DNA of 7,657 bases from Flammeovirgaceae bacterium UBA4659 (GCA_002405445.1 DHLV01000108.1:765-8421); one strand, 5' to 3'; positions 1 to 6,558 are shown, counted from the stretch's first letter. Numbers and translations are program-made. Notes: a model not told the origin generated them from the letters alone.

Positions 1-608
1 TTCTTTTTGTTGGAGAAGCCCTTGATAAACCGCGCCCAGTTGAGGGGATCCAAAAAAGGATTGTAAACAGGTCTAAAGCTATTTCCAGCAGATTGCGACC
101 ATTGATCGATGTAGTACTTGTAATTGGCGTTGCCATCCATGGGGGCCGAACGGGCCATCAGGGCTAGCAACTCGGCATTAAGGGCTTTTTGGTCTAAGCC
201 GCGATTGTCGGTTGGCAGGTTCATCGCCAATACAGCCTCCTTAAACAATTCCTCAGTAGGGAAACCCACTATCACACTATTCAACATTGTGACGTCTTGC
301 GTCAATTCAATCAATATGGTCAGCTGGTCGGCTGCGGCATCTGGCACAATGTAGTGGGTTCGGTGGTAGCCCACCATGCTGATCACCACGCTGTCGCCCA
401 CCAACACGGGCATCGAAAAGAAACCGTACGCATTGGTAATATCGCCCCTACCGGCTTTCGGCACATACACGTGTGCCCCAATCAGCAGCTCAGAAGAATC
501 GCGCACAATACCCGACAGTTGAATCACCCTGCGTTTCTGTTGGGAAAAGCCATCGGTGGCATTTCCTAACATCAGACCCATACAACATACCAGAAAAATA
601 CGATTCAT
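1..608 (-). CDS. Carboxypeptidase-regulatory-like (CRD) domain envelope protein, 3' end cut off by the window edge
   Basis: The minus strand is open from an ATG at 608-606 to base 1, giving 202 codons with no stop. Residues 1-22 look like a Sec signal peptide (basic start, hydrophobic core, end near GFSQ). Residues about 29-92 match the CRD pattern seen in SusC/TonB-dependent receptors and other Bacteroidota envelope proteins: LSGIVRDS, then IGAHVYVP, then TNAYGFFSMPV, then VVISMVGYH. The later stretch MLNSVIVGFPTEELFKEAVL resembles the region after the CRD in a family of short Cytophagales proteins, and PLNWARFIKGF resembles their C-terminal end, so probably only a few tens of residues are missing. 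No TonB-receptor plug or barrel is visible in the part present. Function is unknown; a surface or periplasmic role is inferred. It is transcribed divergently from the gene at 715 and has a good -7 element just upstream. Confidence 0.85.
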   Translation of the reverse strand, partial: MNRIFLVCCMGLMLGNATDGFSQQKRRVIQLSGIVRDSSELLIGAHVYVPKAGRGDITNAYGFFSMPVLVGDSVVISMVGYHRTHYIVPDAAADQLTILIELTQDVTMLNSVIVGFPTEELFKEAVLAMNLPTDNRGLDQKALNAELLALMARSAPMDGNANYKYYIDQWSQSAGNSFRPVYNPFLDPLNWARFIKGFSNKK

Positions 609-617
609 ACAGTCGGG

Positions 618-625
618 CAAAGGTA
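618..625 (-). promoter_or_regulatory. Bacteroidota-type -7 promoter element for the CRD protein
   Basis: Reading the minus strand, TACCTTTG matches the Bacteroidota sigma-factor consensus TAnnTTTG exactly and ends nine bases before the ATG at 608. Transcription would start only a few bases before the start codon, giving a nearly leaderless message. No clear -33 TTG is visible at the expected spacing. Confidence 0.6.
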
Positions 626-714
626 GTCAATAAATATGATGCACCTAACGCATTTTTTGGCTTACATAAACTGATTTTTTAAATCCAGACGGCATCTTTT
701 CTTAACTTGTAGCA

Positions 715-1101
715 ATGGAAGCATCAGAGAAAATCATTGTTTATCAAGCCTATGATAACGTGATCGTAGCCAACTGGGCCCAGACAAAACTCGATGCCTA
801 TGGAATCCCGTGTTTTTTAACGGAAGAGAATTTTACCGGCCTTTACCCGCTGCGAAACGATACCTTCCCCGGTGTGCGGCTGCATATTTTTGAAAAAGAT
901 CGCGAAGAAGTACATCGAATACTAGCTGAACAATCGGAGACATTTATCACCTGTCCGCATTGCCAATCGAAGGATTGGAAAAAAATACCGAAGGCTACCA
1001 GTAAATTTACGTTTGTCGCGCTATTTGTATTACTCGGAATGCGCGCACCGCTTATTGATGAAGAATATGAATGCAACAACTGTGGAAGAAGGTTCAACTA
1101 A
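715..1101 (+). CDS. DUF2007-like protein with C-terminal zinc ribbon
   Basis: The protein has 128 residues. The N-terminal part (about 6-72: KIIVYQAYDNVIVANWAQTK, then GIPCFL, then GVRLHIFEKDREE) fits the small ferredoxin/PII-like DUF2007 domain ('putative prokaryotic signal transducing protein'), in which two structural repeats pack an alpha/beta sandwich. The C-terminal part carries two cysteine pairs, CPHC at 80-83 and CNNC at 120-123, which would form one zinc ribbon. They are separated by 36 residues that include a hydrophobic run (about 98-109, FTFVALFVLLGM) long enough for a short membrane-touching hairpin or a buried core strand. The ATG at 715 is the natural start because the domain begins a few residues later. 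There is no Shine-Dalgarno sequence; TAACTTGT at 703-710 is only a weak promoter candidate. The gene stands alone, divergent from the CRD gene and convergent with the OmpA-family gene. No specific function is known. Confidence 0.8.
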   Translation: MEASEKIIVYQAYDNVIVANWAQTKLDAYGIPCFLTEENFTGLYPLRNDTFPGVRLHIFEKDREEVHRILAEQSETFITCPHCQSKDWKKIPKATSKFTFVALFVLLGMRAPLIDEEYECNNCGRRFN

Positions 1102-1134
1102 ACCACGTGTGTACGACAACATCTTTGTAAAATC

Positions 1135-1255
1135 ATGCCCTATCATTCCCTCACCCCACAAAAGTTGCCAGTTAACGCAGTTACTATTTCCCCTCTCCCC
1201 AGGGAGAGGGGTTATTAAGTTGTGGTAACCTGGTTTCTTATTCGGGCGAGGGCAT
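1135..1255. repeat. Imperfect ~120-bp palindromic intergenic element (REP/MITE-like)
   Basis: The gap between two convergent genes folds on itself around position 1200/1201. Complementary blocks occur in mirrored order: the core 1190-1199 with 1202-1211, CCAG-TTA near 1169-1175 with TAACCTGG at 1226-1233, CCCTCaCCC at 1148-1156 with GGGcGAGGG at 1244-1252, and ATGCCCT at 1135-1141 with AGGGCAT at 1249-1255 (the last pair competes with the one before). Long nested, imperfect palindromes with a CCCCTCTCCC/GGGAGAGGGG centre are a typical form of dispersed, non-coding REP- or MITE-type repeats. No transposase and no convincing direct target duplication are visible. Short reading frames crossing the element are by-products of the palindrome. 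Whether it is multi-copy cannot be seen from one window. Confidence 0.5.
1190..1211. terminator. Strong GC-rich hairpin between convergent genes, possible bidirectional terminator
   Basis: CCCCTCTCC at 1190-1198 pairs perfectly with GGAGAGGGG at 1203-1211 around a four-base loop (1199-1202). It lies 88 bases after the stop of the DUF2007-like gene and 72 bases after the stop of the OmpA-family gene, so it could stop transcription from both sides. Neither flank has a proper run of T (GTTATTAAG on the plus strand, GAAATAG on the minus strand), so it is not a textbook intrinsic terminator. It is also the core of the larger palindromic element. Confidence 0.4.
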
Positions 1256-1283
1256 CTCGATTGCAAAATTGTCGTTCACACTG

Positions 1284-3044
1284 CTACATCTTCAACACCG
1301 TAAATTCAACGCGTCTGTTGTTTGCACGTCCCTCTTCGGTTTCGTTGGTGTCAATGGGTTTACTTTCTCCGAAGCCACGTGCCTGCAGGCGTACACGGGC
1401 AATGCCCTGGCTGACCAGATAATCGACCACGGCCTGCGATCGTCCCTGAGACAGATTAGCGTTGTAGATGTCAGACCCCCTGCTGTCGGTGTGGCCCGCG
1501 ATCTCGATGGACACTTTCGGGTTTTGCGTTAGGAAATCTGCAACCTTATCCAATTCAACAAAAGACTCCGTCTGCAGGGTGGTTTTATCATAGTCAAAGT
1601 AGATATTCTTCAATCGAACGGTAATGCCCACTTCAATTGGAGTGAGTAAAATATTTTTAATCACCGGTGATACATCCGGATTGTCTACGAGCACACTGTC
1701 GGTTGCATTCAGATAACCTTCCGCTGATGCGGTGTACATATACCAACCCAGGCCGGGAATCTCTTGTTGGTATCTTCCGTTCGCTGGGCTCAACCTGTAA
1801 TCTACTGTTTGATTTGATTGAAGGACAATGCTCAACCTGCTGGTGGACACATTGGCATTTGTTTTTTTGTCGATCACATCGCCCGACAATATCAATTTTT
1901 TTGCCACGGGGGTCATGTACACGTCTACGCGCAAAGTTGTATCCCGATTGATTTTGGGCAAGTTGTAATCTTGCGAAAAAGGCAGGTAACCGGCAGCCGT
2001 TGCGCTGAGCGCATAACCATTTGTTTCGGGTATTTTGGTCTCAAACCTGCCGGCAACTGTTGACTTAACGTTGATTGGTTTCTGGTCTTTGATCGTAAGC
2101 TCCAAAGCGGCCACCAAGGGCTGTTGCGTTTTTTTGCTGTACACATTCCCCATCAGTACGATCTTCATTGTACGTGGCTTGAGCACCAACAGATCAAAAT
2201 TGCCGCCATCTACTACGTTGCCAGCGCGTGCTGTAAAAATATTTCCATGAATGTCGATTGAAAAATAAGCATCTTCAGAAGGTGTGTTAATCGCACGCCC
2301 TAAATTGACAGGCTCGCTCCAGTGGGCCCAACTGTCATCCAATCGGGTAGATTTGTAGATATCGCTGGCCCCCACACGGTCTTTGGTAAATCTGTTGCTT
2401 GCAAAGTAGAGTGTTTTTTGGTCGGGGGCGATGAAGGGTGCATAGTCATCGGCAACGCTACTGATCGATAGCTTTACCGGTTTTGAAAAAGAGCCATCGG
2501 TTTGCATAGTCGAAAGGTACAGGTCGCTGAACTTGTCTTTTTCCTTTTCTGCGAAATACAATATCATTTGCTTGCCATCAGCCGAAAGCGTGGCACCATT
2601 GAAAACGCCCTTGTCCATTAGTTCAAAGTCAGTTACACGTAATTCATTCCAATTGCCGCCTGGTGACACCACCGAAAAACCCTTGGAATTTTTGCTTCTG
2701 CCACCGCGAATAAACAATGAGCCGTCAGGCAGGAAATTATACACTTGGTTGAAGCGGTTTTGGTTGAATGGCGCGCCCAGATGCGTTGCCTTTGTCCATT
2801 GTCCTTTATCGTCTACACTCGAAACCCAAATATCCTGGCTTCCCTCTTTGCCAAACGTATTGTCGGGGTGGTTGGCCACAAAAAAATAGAGGCTGTTGCC
2901 ATCGGGCGAAATCACGGGCGACACCTCGTTGTAGCGGGAGTTAACATTGTCGCTGAGTTTCACCAATTCATAGCGCGGGCTGATTTCCTGGGCACACAGG
3001 TGGTGGCACGCCAGGCAGGAAAGAATAAGCAATAGTTGTTTCAT
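1284..3044 (-). CDS. OmpA-family protein with PD40 beta-propeller and two CRD domains (PorE-like architecture)
   Basis: The protein has 586 residues. A signal peptide covers about 1-19 (MKQLLLILSCLACHHLCAQ). PD40/WD40-like propeller blades follow at about 42-54 (SPVISPDGNSLYF), 103-115, 150-165, 202-218 (APFIAPDQKTLYFASNR) and 259-272. Two CRD-type beta-sandwich domains lie at about 294-378 and 383-468; both have a GRF/GRY turn and an A-GYL motif. The C-terminal OmpA-like domain (about 478-584) has IYFDYDKTTL, IEIAGHTDSRG, LSQGRSQAV and NNRRVEF. D520 and R535 correspond to the pair that binds diaminopimelate in OmpA/Pal domains, so anchoring to peptidoglycan from the periplasm is expected. 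The domain order is that of PorE of the type IX secretion system, but the TPR region of PorE is missing and no good lipobox is seen. It lies 33 bp after the four-helix membrane protein gene on the same strand. Involvement in gliding or secretion is inference. Confidence 0.9.
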   Translation of the reverse strand: MKQLLLILSCLACHHLCAQEISPRYELVKLSDNVNSRYNEVSPVISPDGNSLYFFVANHPDNTFGKEGSQDIWVSSVDDKGQWTKATHLGAPFNQNRFNQVYNFLPDGSLFIRGGRSKNSKGFSVVSPGGNWNELRVTDFELMDKGVFNGATLSADGKQMILYFAEKEKDKFSDLYLSTMQTDGSFSKPVKLSISSVADDYAPFIAPDQKTLYFASNRFTKDRVGASDIYKSTRLDDSWAHWSEPVNLGRAINTPSEDAYFSIDIHGNIFTARAGNVVDGGNFDLLVLKPRTMKIVLMGNVYSKKTQQPLVAALELTIKDQKPINVKSTVAGRFETKIPETNGYALSATAAGYLPFSQDYNLPKINRDTTLRVDVYMTPVAKKLILSGDVIDKKTNANVSTSRLSIVLQSNQTVDYRLSPANGRYQQEIPGLGWYMYTASAEGYLNATDSVLVDNPDVSPVIKNILLTPIEVGITVRLKNIYFDYDKTTLQTESFVELDKVADFLTQNPKVSIEIAGHTDSRGSDIYNANLSQGRSQAVVDYLVSQGIARVRLQARGFGESKPIDTNETEEGRANNRRVEFTVLKM

Positions 3045-3077
3045 TCAAAAGTTAGCCTGTAAAAGCTGCTGGCTGTT

Positions 3078-3518
3078 TTACATCGATAGGGAGAAAAAGC
3101 CGCGTTGCGATTGCACAATCATGACAACGATGATCAGCAGGGCAATGGCATTGAAGATAAACAAACGCCTGAACTTTGCCGTGTGATCGGTCATCTTCTT
3201 CATGGTGACCCTCGCGATCGTAATCAACACAATCGCCAAAATCATAGCGGTGTTATGTTCCACCAGCCAATACCTGGCAACACGGTCTGCCATTGCTGCT
3301 TTGCTGAATATAACTACGGGGCTCACCACAAACAATACCAGTCCAAGCAACAGTTGCATGTGTGTAAACATGAAGAGCCAAAGACTGAGTTGGTCATCGC
3401 GTTTTGAGAATGAAGACCTACCCTGCCAGCCCATGAACGCCCGGACGACTACTACAAGCAGAAAGAACAAAACAAAATATCGGACCAGCGAATGGAGCAA
3501 TAGTATAATTGAATGCAT
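3078..3518 (-). CDS. Small four-helix membrane protein, 'cytochrome B-like' family of Bacteroidota
   Basis: The protein has 146 residues from the ATG at 3518-3516. An in-frame GTG two codons earlier (3524) is possible but less likely. Four hydrophobic segments are visible at about 4-26, 46-67, 86-103 and 118-135. Histidines sit in or at the ends of helices: H9 (LLHSLVRY), H53 (FMFTHMQLLLGLVLF) and H88 (WLVEHNTAMILAI). The sequence resembles short Bacteroidota proteins that databases often call 'cytochrome B', with the pattern FTHxQLxLGLVLF, a central SPxVxF and a VEHxxxMxxAI helix. The histidines could ligate haem or a metal in the inner membrane, but this is not proven for the family. It is followed 33 bp later by the OmpA-family gene, so the two are probably co-transcribed. 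TAAATTTC at 3554-3561 (minus) is a weak -7 candidate. Presence of the gene is firm; the redox role is uncertain. Confidence 0.85.
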   Translation of the reverse strand: MHSIILLLHSLVRYFVLFFLLVVVVRAFMGWQGRSSFSKRDDQLSLWLFMFTHMQLLLGLVLFVVSPVVIFSKAAMADRVARYWLVEHNTAMILAIVLITIARVTMKKMTDHTAKFRRLFIFNAIALLIIVVMIVQSQRGFFSLSM

Positions 3519-3592
3519 ATACACTGTGGTTTTAATTTGAGTTGAAAATTACAGAAATTTAGACAAACATTCGGACACTCGTGATCAAATCT

Positions 3593-3600
3593 TACCTTTA
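3593..3600 (+). promoter_or_regulatory. Near-consensus -7 promoter element for the channel-like gene
   Basis: TACCTTTA differs from the Bacteroidota consensus TAnnTTTG only in its last base and ends seven bases before the ATG at 3608. It lies inside the stretch that would be coding if the upstream GTG at 3581 were used, so it argues for the ATG start. No -33 TTG is evident. Confidence 0.4.
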
Positions 3601-3607
3601 CTTGAAG

Positions 3608-4558
3608 ATGCAAAATAGACTGGCCTTTATATTGATGTTGCTATTGCCGGCCTGCCGGGTGGCCATGGCACAACCCGACACGGTGCGTGTAGGATCCTAC
3701 ATGATTAGTGTACACGATATCAACTTCCACGACAAAGAGTACACTGCACGTTTCTGGATCTGGTTCGTTTACAGCAATCCGAAATTAGATTTTACCAAGC
3801 AGCTCGACATACCGAACTCAAAGTCTGTGGAACAGGCCTTCCCTATCTATGACAGCATTGAGGGCAAAGAGTGGGTGATGATGAAGATGAAAGCCGTGAT
3901 GAAAGAAAAATGGAATGTTGCAGATTTTCCGTTTGACAGCCAGCATCTGAATATACATTTCGAGCACTCGCAATACGATACTTCGGTATTGGTATTTAAG
4001 CCGGACATTGCCGGCAGCAAATTTGACCCCGAGGAAGCCGTGGATGGCTGGAAGATCAGCAACTTCAGGATTGGGAGCTCTTTGAAGAAATACGAAACCG
4101 GATTTGGAGACTCACGGCCGGGCCATGCTGCGCAAACGTTCTCTTCATTTCACATCGAAATGGATCTGGTGCGCGATGCCACAGGGTTGTTCATGAAGAT
4201 TTTTGTGGGGATGTACATCTCGTTTCTGATCGCTTTTTTGAGTTTTGCCCCCAAGCCGAACGAAGTGGACCCCCGGTTTGGCTTGCCCGTGGGCGGCCTG
4301 TTCGCTGCGGTGGGTAACAAGTATATCATCGATTCCATTTTGCCCGAGTCGTCATCGTTTACGTTGGTGGATACCCTGCACACCCTTACTTTCATGGCAA
4401 TCTTTTCAATGTTGGCGGTGTCGGCTGTGTGCATACGCCTGCACGACAGGGGCAAAGTTGCAGCAAGCGAGCAACTGAATAACATAGGCTTTGGGGTAAT
4501 TTTGGCTCTGTATCTTTTGTTCAACATGATTTTTGTTTCAATTGCCGTACTGAATTAA
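3608..4558 (+). CDS. Pentameric ligand-gated ion channel (Cys-loop receptor-like) homologue
   Basis: The protein has 316 residues from the ATG at 3608. A signal peptide covers about 1-21 and ends AMA before QPD. The extracellular beta-rich domain (about 25-188) shows family landmarks: FWIWFVYSNPKLDF at 49-62, in the place of the WxDxRL strand, and W102 followed by FPFDSQHLNIHFEHSQYD at 107-124, the FPFD loop motif of pLGICs. The loop has no flanking cysteines, as in prokaryotic members. Four hydrophobic segments follow: M1 about 194-213, M2 about 224-245, M3 about 252-276, M4 about 293-314. The M2-M3 junction SILPESSSFTLVDTLHTL resembles SNILPRLPYTTVIDQM of the bacterial channel ELIC as I remember it. 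The protein would sit in the inner membrane with its ligand domain in the periplasm. Oddities are M2, which is rich in glycine and holds a lysine (GLPVGGLFAAVGNKYI), and the absence of the usual M1 proline. A non-channel receptor cannot be excluded. The stop is 4 bp before cinA. Confidence 0.8.
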   Translation: MQNRLAFILMLLLPACRVAMAQPDTVRVGSYMISVHDINFHDKEYTARFWIWFVYSNPKLDFTKQLDIPNSKSVEQAFPIYDSIEGKEWVMMKMKAVMKEKWNVADFPFDSQHLNIHFEHSQYDTSVLVFKPDIAGSKFDPEEAVDGWKISNFRIGSSLKKYETGFGDSRPGHAAQTFSSFHIEMDLVRDATGLFMKIFVGMYISFLIAFLSFAPKPNEVDPRFGLPVGGLFAAVGNKYIIDSILPESSSFTLVDTLHTLTFMAIFSMLAVSAVCIRLHDRGKVAASEQLNNIGFGVILALYLLFNMIFVSIAVLN

Positions 4559-4562
4559 CCAC

Positions 4563-5816
4563 ATGACAAATATGATTAAAGCTGAACTGCTCACCATTGG
4601 TGATGAGATTTTGTACGGGCAAATTGTTGATACTAATTCGCAGTGGATGAGCGTTGAACTTGATAAAACAGGCATAAAGGTAGTTCGCAAGACTACCGTG
4701 GGCGATCAGGCCAACGAGATACTCACCGCTTTTGAAGAAGCTGAACAACGGGCAGATATTATTTTGATAACGGGCGGCCTGGGGCCCACCAGTGATGACC
4801 TGACCAAACCATTGCTGGCAAAGTATTTCGGGTGCGGGCTGGGCATGCATGAAGAAGCACTGGCTGAAATCACCGCATTTTTTGAAAGCCGTGGCCGCGA
4901 AATGACGGAGCTCAACCGGCAGCAAGCAGCGTTGCCCAGTTGTTGTACCAAAATTACCAACCCCATTGGCACTGCACCGGGCATGTGGTTTGAGCGCAAC
5001 AACAAAGTTTTTATGTCGATGCCGGGCGTACCGCACGAAATGAAAAAGATGATGACCGAACGGGTGATTCCGAAGTTGAAAGAAAAGTTCAAAACTCCCG
5101 TTATCCACCACAAAATCATCCGCACCATAGGCATTGGCGAATCTTTTTTGGCAGATAAGATTGCCGTTTGGGAAAAATCATTGCCACCACACATCAAACT
5201 CGCTTACCTGCCCAGCTTGGGCGAAGTGAAGCTCAGACTCACCGCATTTGGCAATTCATTGCCCGCCCTGCAACATGAGGTTGAAGAGTGGAGCGAAAAG
5301 CTATTGCCATTGGCAGGCGATTACATTTACGGGTATGGAGACGAACCCATCGAAGCTGCGATCGGAAAAATGTTGCGCGAACGCAAGCTGACACTGTCAA
5401 TCGCAGAAAGCTGTACCGGTGGGTATTTATCGCATCTGATCACCAGCGTGCCCGGTTGCTCCGATTATTTTTTAGGCACCATGATACCCTATGCATACGA
5501 AGTAAAAATGCGGCAACTAGGTGTAAAGCCCGAAGTGTTGGAAAAACATGGGGCTGTGAGCGAACCCACCATTGTTGAGATGGCCAACATCGTGCGTGCA
5601 AAATTCAACACCGACATTGGCGTGGCCACCAGCGGCATTGCCGGACCGGGTGGCGCCACGCCCGAAAAGCCTGTGGGCTTGGTGTGGATTGCCTATTCTG
5701 ACAAACACCAAACTGTAACCAAGAAACTGCAATTGTCGCAAGACCGCGCCATCAATATCCGAATGGCGAGCATGGCTGTATTAAATTTGATTCGAATGAG
5801 CCTTCCGAAAGCATAG
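4563..5816 (+). CDS. cinA: CinA: nicotinamide-nucleotide amidase / competence-damage-inducible protein
   Basis: The 417 residues match full-length two-domain CinA. The N-terminal MoCF-like (COG1058) domain, about 4-170, has LLTIGDEILYGQIVDTNSQW at 9-28, TGGLGPTSDDLT at 70-81 and MPGVPHEM at 153-160; in studied CinA proteins this part hydrolyses ADP-ribose. A linker region (about 180-255) is followed by the C-terminal PncC domain (about 262-413), with AESCTGGYLS at 281-290, GAVSEPT at 330-336 and TSGIAGPGG at 356-364. PncC deamidates nicotinamide mononucleotide to nicotinate mononucleotide in NAD salvage. All core motifs are present, so the enzyme should be active; the strand usually reading AYSNEVK is PYAYEVK here (309-315). 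The start could also be M4 (4572), which fits the usual family N-terminus better. The gene begins 4 bp after the channel-like gene, so the two are probably co-transcribed. It is cytoplasmic. Confidence 0.95.
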   Translation: MTNMIKAELLTIGDEILYGQIVDTNSQWMSVELDKTGIKVVRKTTVGDQANEILTAFEEAEQRADIILITGGLGPTSDDLTKPLLAKYFGCGLGMHEEALAEITAFFESRGREMTELNRQQAALPSCCTKITNPIGTAPGMWFERNNKVFMSMPGVPHEMKKMMTERVIPKLKEKFKTPVIHHKIIRTIGIGESFLADKIAVWEKSLPPHIKLAYLPSLGEVKLRLTAFGNSLPALQHEVEEWSEKLLPLAGDYIYGYGDEPIEAAIGKMLRERKLTLSIAESCTGGYLSHLITSVPGCSDYFLGTMIPYAYEVKMRQLGVKPEVLEKHGAVSEPTIVEMANIVRAKFNTDIGVATSGIAGPGGATPEKPVGLVWIAYSDKHQTVTKKLQLSQDRAINIRMASMAVLNLIRMSLPKA

Positions 5817-5835
5817 GTAATTTTACCGAGTCGCT

Positions 5836-6543
5836 CTAAAATGAATAGGAAACGTTCAAGCCATAGCTGATCAATGGCAAATACCTAAGATTAACTTTGG
5901 CATCTGGGGCCGGTTGCCCGGAGTTGATATATACCTGCTTGGCCACAACGCCAGAGTCGTAAATAGTAGAGAAAGGGATCACAACAGAAACATTTCCTCT
6001 AAGTTCCAAATGCTTTCCGATTGGCACACTAGGACCCAACCCCAAAACCAAATTAGCCTGATTAAAAAAATCATTGGTGAAAGTGGAAGTCGTTTGATTG
6101 TTAGCCCTGAACAACACTTGCCCAGTAGTGTTCCTAATCTCTAAATCACTTTTGTAGGACTTGCCAAAGGAGAAATCAAAGCCTCCTGACAAGTAAAAAT
6201 AATCCCAAGTTCTGTCCAGACGAAGATATATACCTGAAAAGCTCAATGTTCCGGTTTCTTTAGCAAGAGCAGCAGTACCATTGTATGTGCCTTTTGCGGT
6301 CGGTACAAATGGCATCGACCAAAAGGCTGGGCCACCTCGAATTGTTATCTTGTCACTGGCCTTCACCGTTAATCCAAAACTCCAGTAACTCCCACTACCT
6401 CCCTCCACTTTTTCAAAATTATCTTTCAATAAACCCGGCAAATCTATTCCGCCAGATGTACCGGAAAACGAAAATTCGACCCCCACTTTTGACTGTGCAA
6501 AAGTTGAGGTAGTAACAAAAATAAAAAGTAATGCCCTCATCAT
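5836..6543 (-). CDS. Putative outer-membrane beta-barrel protein
   Basis: The protein has 235 residues. A short signal peptide covers about 1-16 (MMRALLFIFVTTSTFA, then QS). The rest is rich in alternating hydrophobic and polar strands with aromatic girdle residues and glycines: VGVEFSFSG, YWSFGLTVKA, SGIYLRLDRTWDYFYLSGGF, NLVLGLGPSVPIGKHLELRG. It ends with YGLNVSYSF, and a C-terminal phenylalanine preceded by alternating aromatic residues is the usual barrel-assembly signal. Size and layout suggest an 8- to 10-stranded barrel of the OMP_b-brl type. No ligand or function can be read. The start has two adjacent ATGs (6543 and 6540). By eye the gene is more AT-rich than its neighbours, which may reflect a lineage-specific gene. 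It converges with cinA, with only 19 bp between the stops, and a perfect -7 element precedes it. Confidence 0.8.
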   Translation of the reverse strand: MMRALLFIFVTTSTFAQSKVGVEFSFSGTSGGIDLPGLLKDNFEKVEGGSGSYWSFGLTVKASDKITIRGGPAFWSMPFVPTAKGTYNGTAALAKETGTLSFSGIYLRLDRTWDYFYLSGGFDFSFGKSYKSDLEIRNTTGQVLFRANNQTTSTFTNDFFNQANLVLGLGPSVPIGKHLELRGNVSVVIPFSTIYDSGVVAKQVYINSGQPAPDAKVNLRYLPLISYGLNVSYSF

Positions 6544-6550
6544 AGCAAAG

Positions 6551-6558
6551 CAAATTTA
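6551..6558 (-). promoter_or_regulatory. Consensus -7 promoter element for the beta-barrel gene
   Basis: On the minus strand TAAATTTG matches TAnnTTTG exactly and ends seven bases before the first ATG (6543), again implying a very short leader. Further upstream the minus strand is AT-rich, without a clear -33 TTG at the right distance. Confidence 0.55.

Noticed and set aside
1..569. Plus-strand open frames in the first 600 bases
   Set aside because: They lie opposite the CRD protein, which has a signal peptide, domain motifs and a promoter on the minus strand.
3059..3081. GTAAAA...TTTTAC inverted repeat between the four-helix and OmpA-family genes
   Set aside because: The stem is 6 bp and AT-rich, overlaps a stop codon, and is likely chance in this base composition.
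3519..3524. GTG start two codons upstream of the four-helix membrane protein
   Set aside because: The ATG at 3518 leads straight into the first helix, and the extra two residues add nothing.
3581..3607. GTG start nine codons upstream of the channel-like gene
   Set aside because: The ATG at 3608 gives a clean signal peptide, and the likely -7 element (3593-3600) lies within the would-be extension.
3644..3658. Possible lipobox LPAC in the channel-like protein's signal peptide
   Set aside because: Proline at -2 is unusual, and a good signal peptidase I site (AMA before Q) follows five residues later.
4521..5197. Long minus-strand open frames opposite cinA
   Set aside because: CinA motifs run without a break on the plus strand, and the antisense frames lack recognisable domains.
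5816..5827. Small palindrome GGTAATTTTACC at the cinA end, considered as a terminator
   Set aside because: The stem is only 5 bp with a 2-base loop and low GC, with no T-run; too weak to call.
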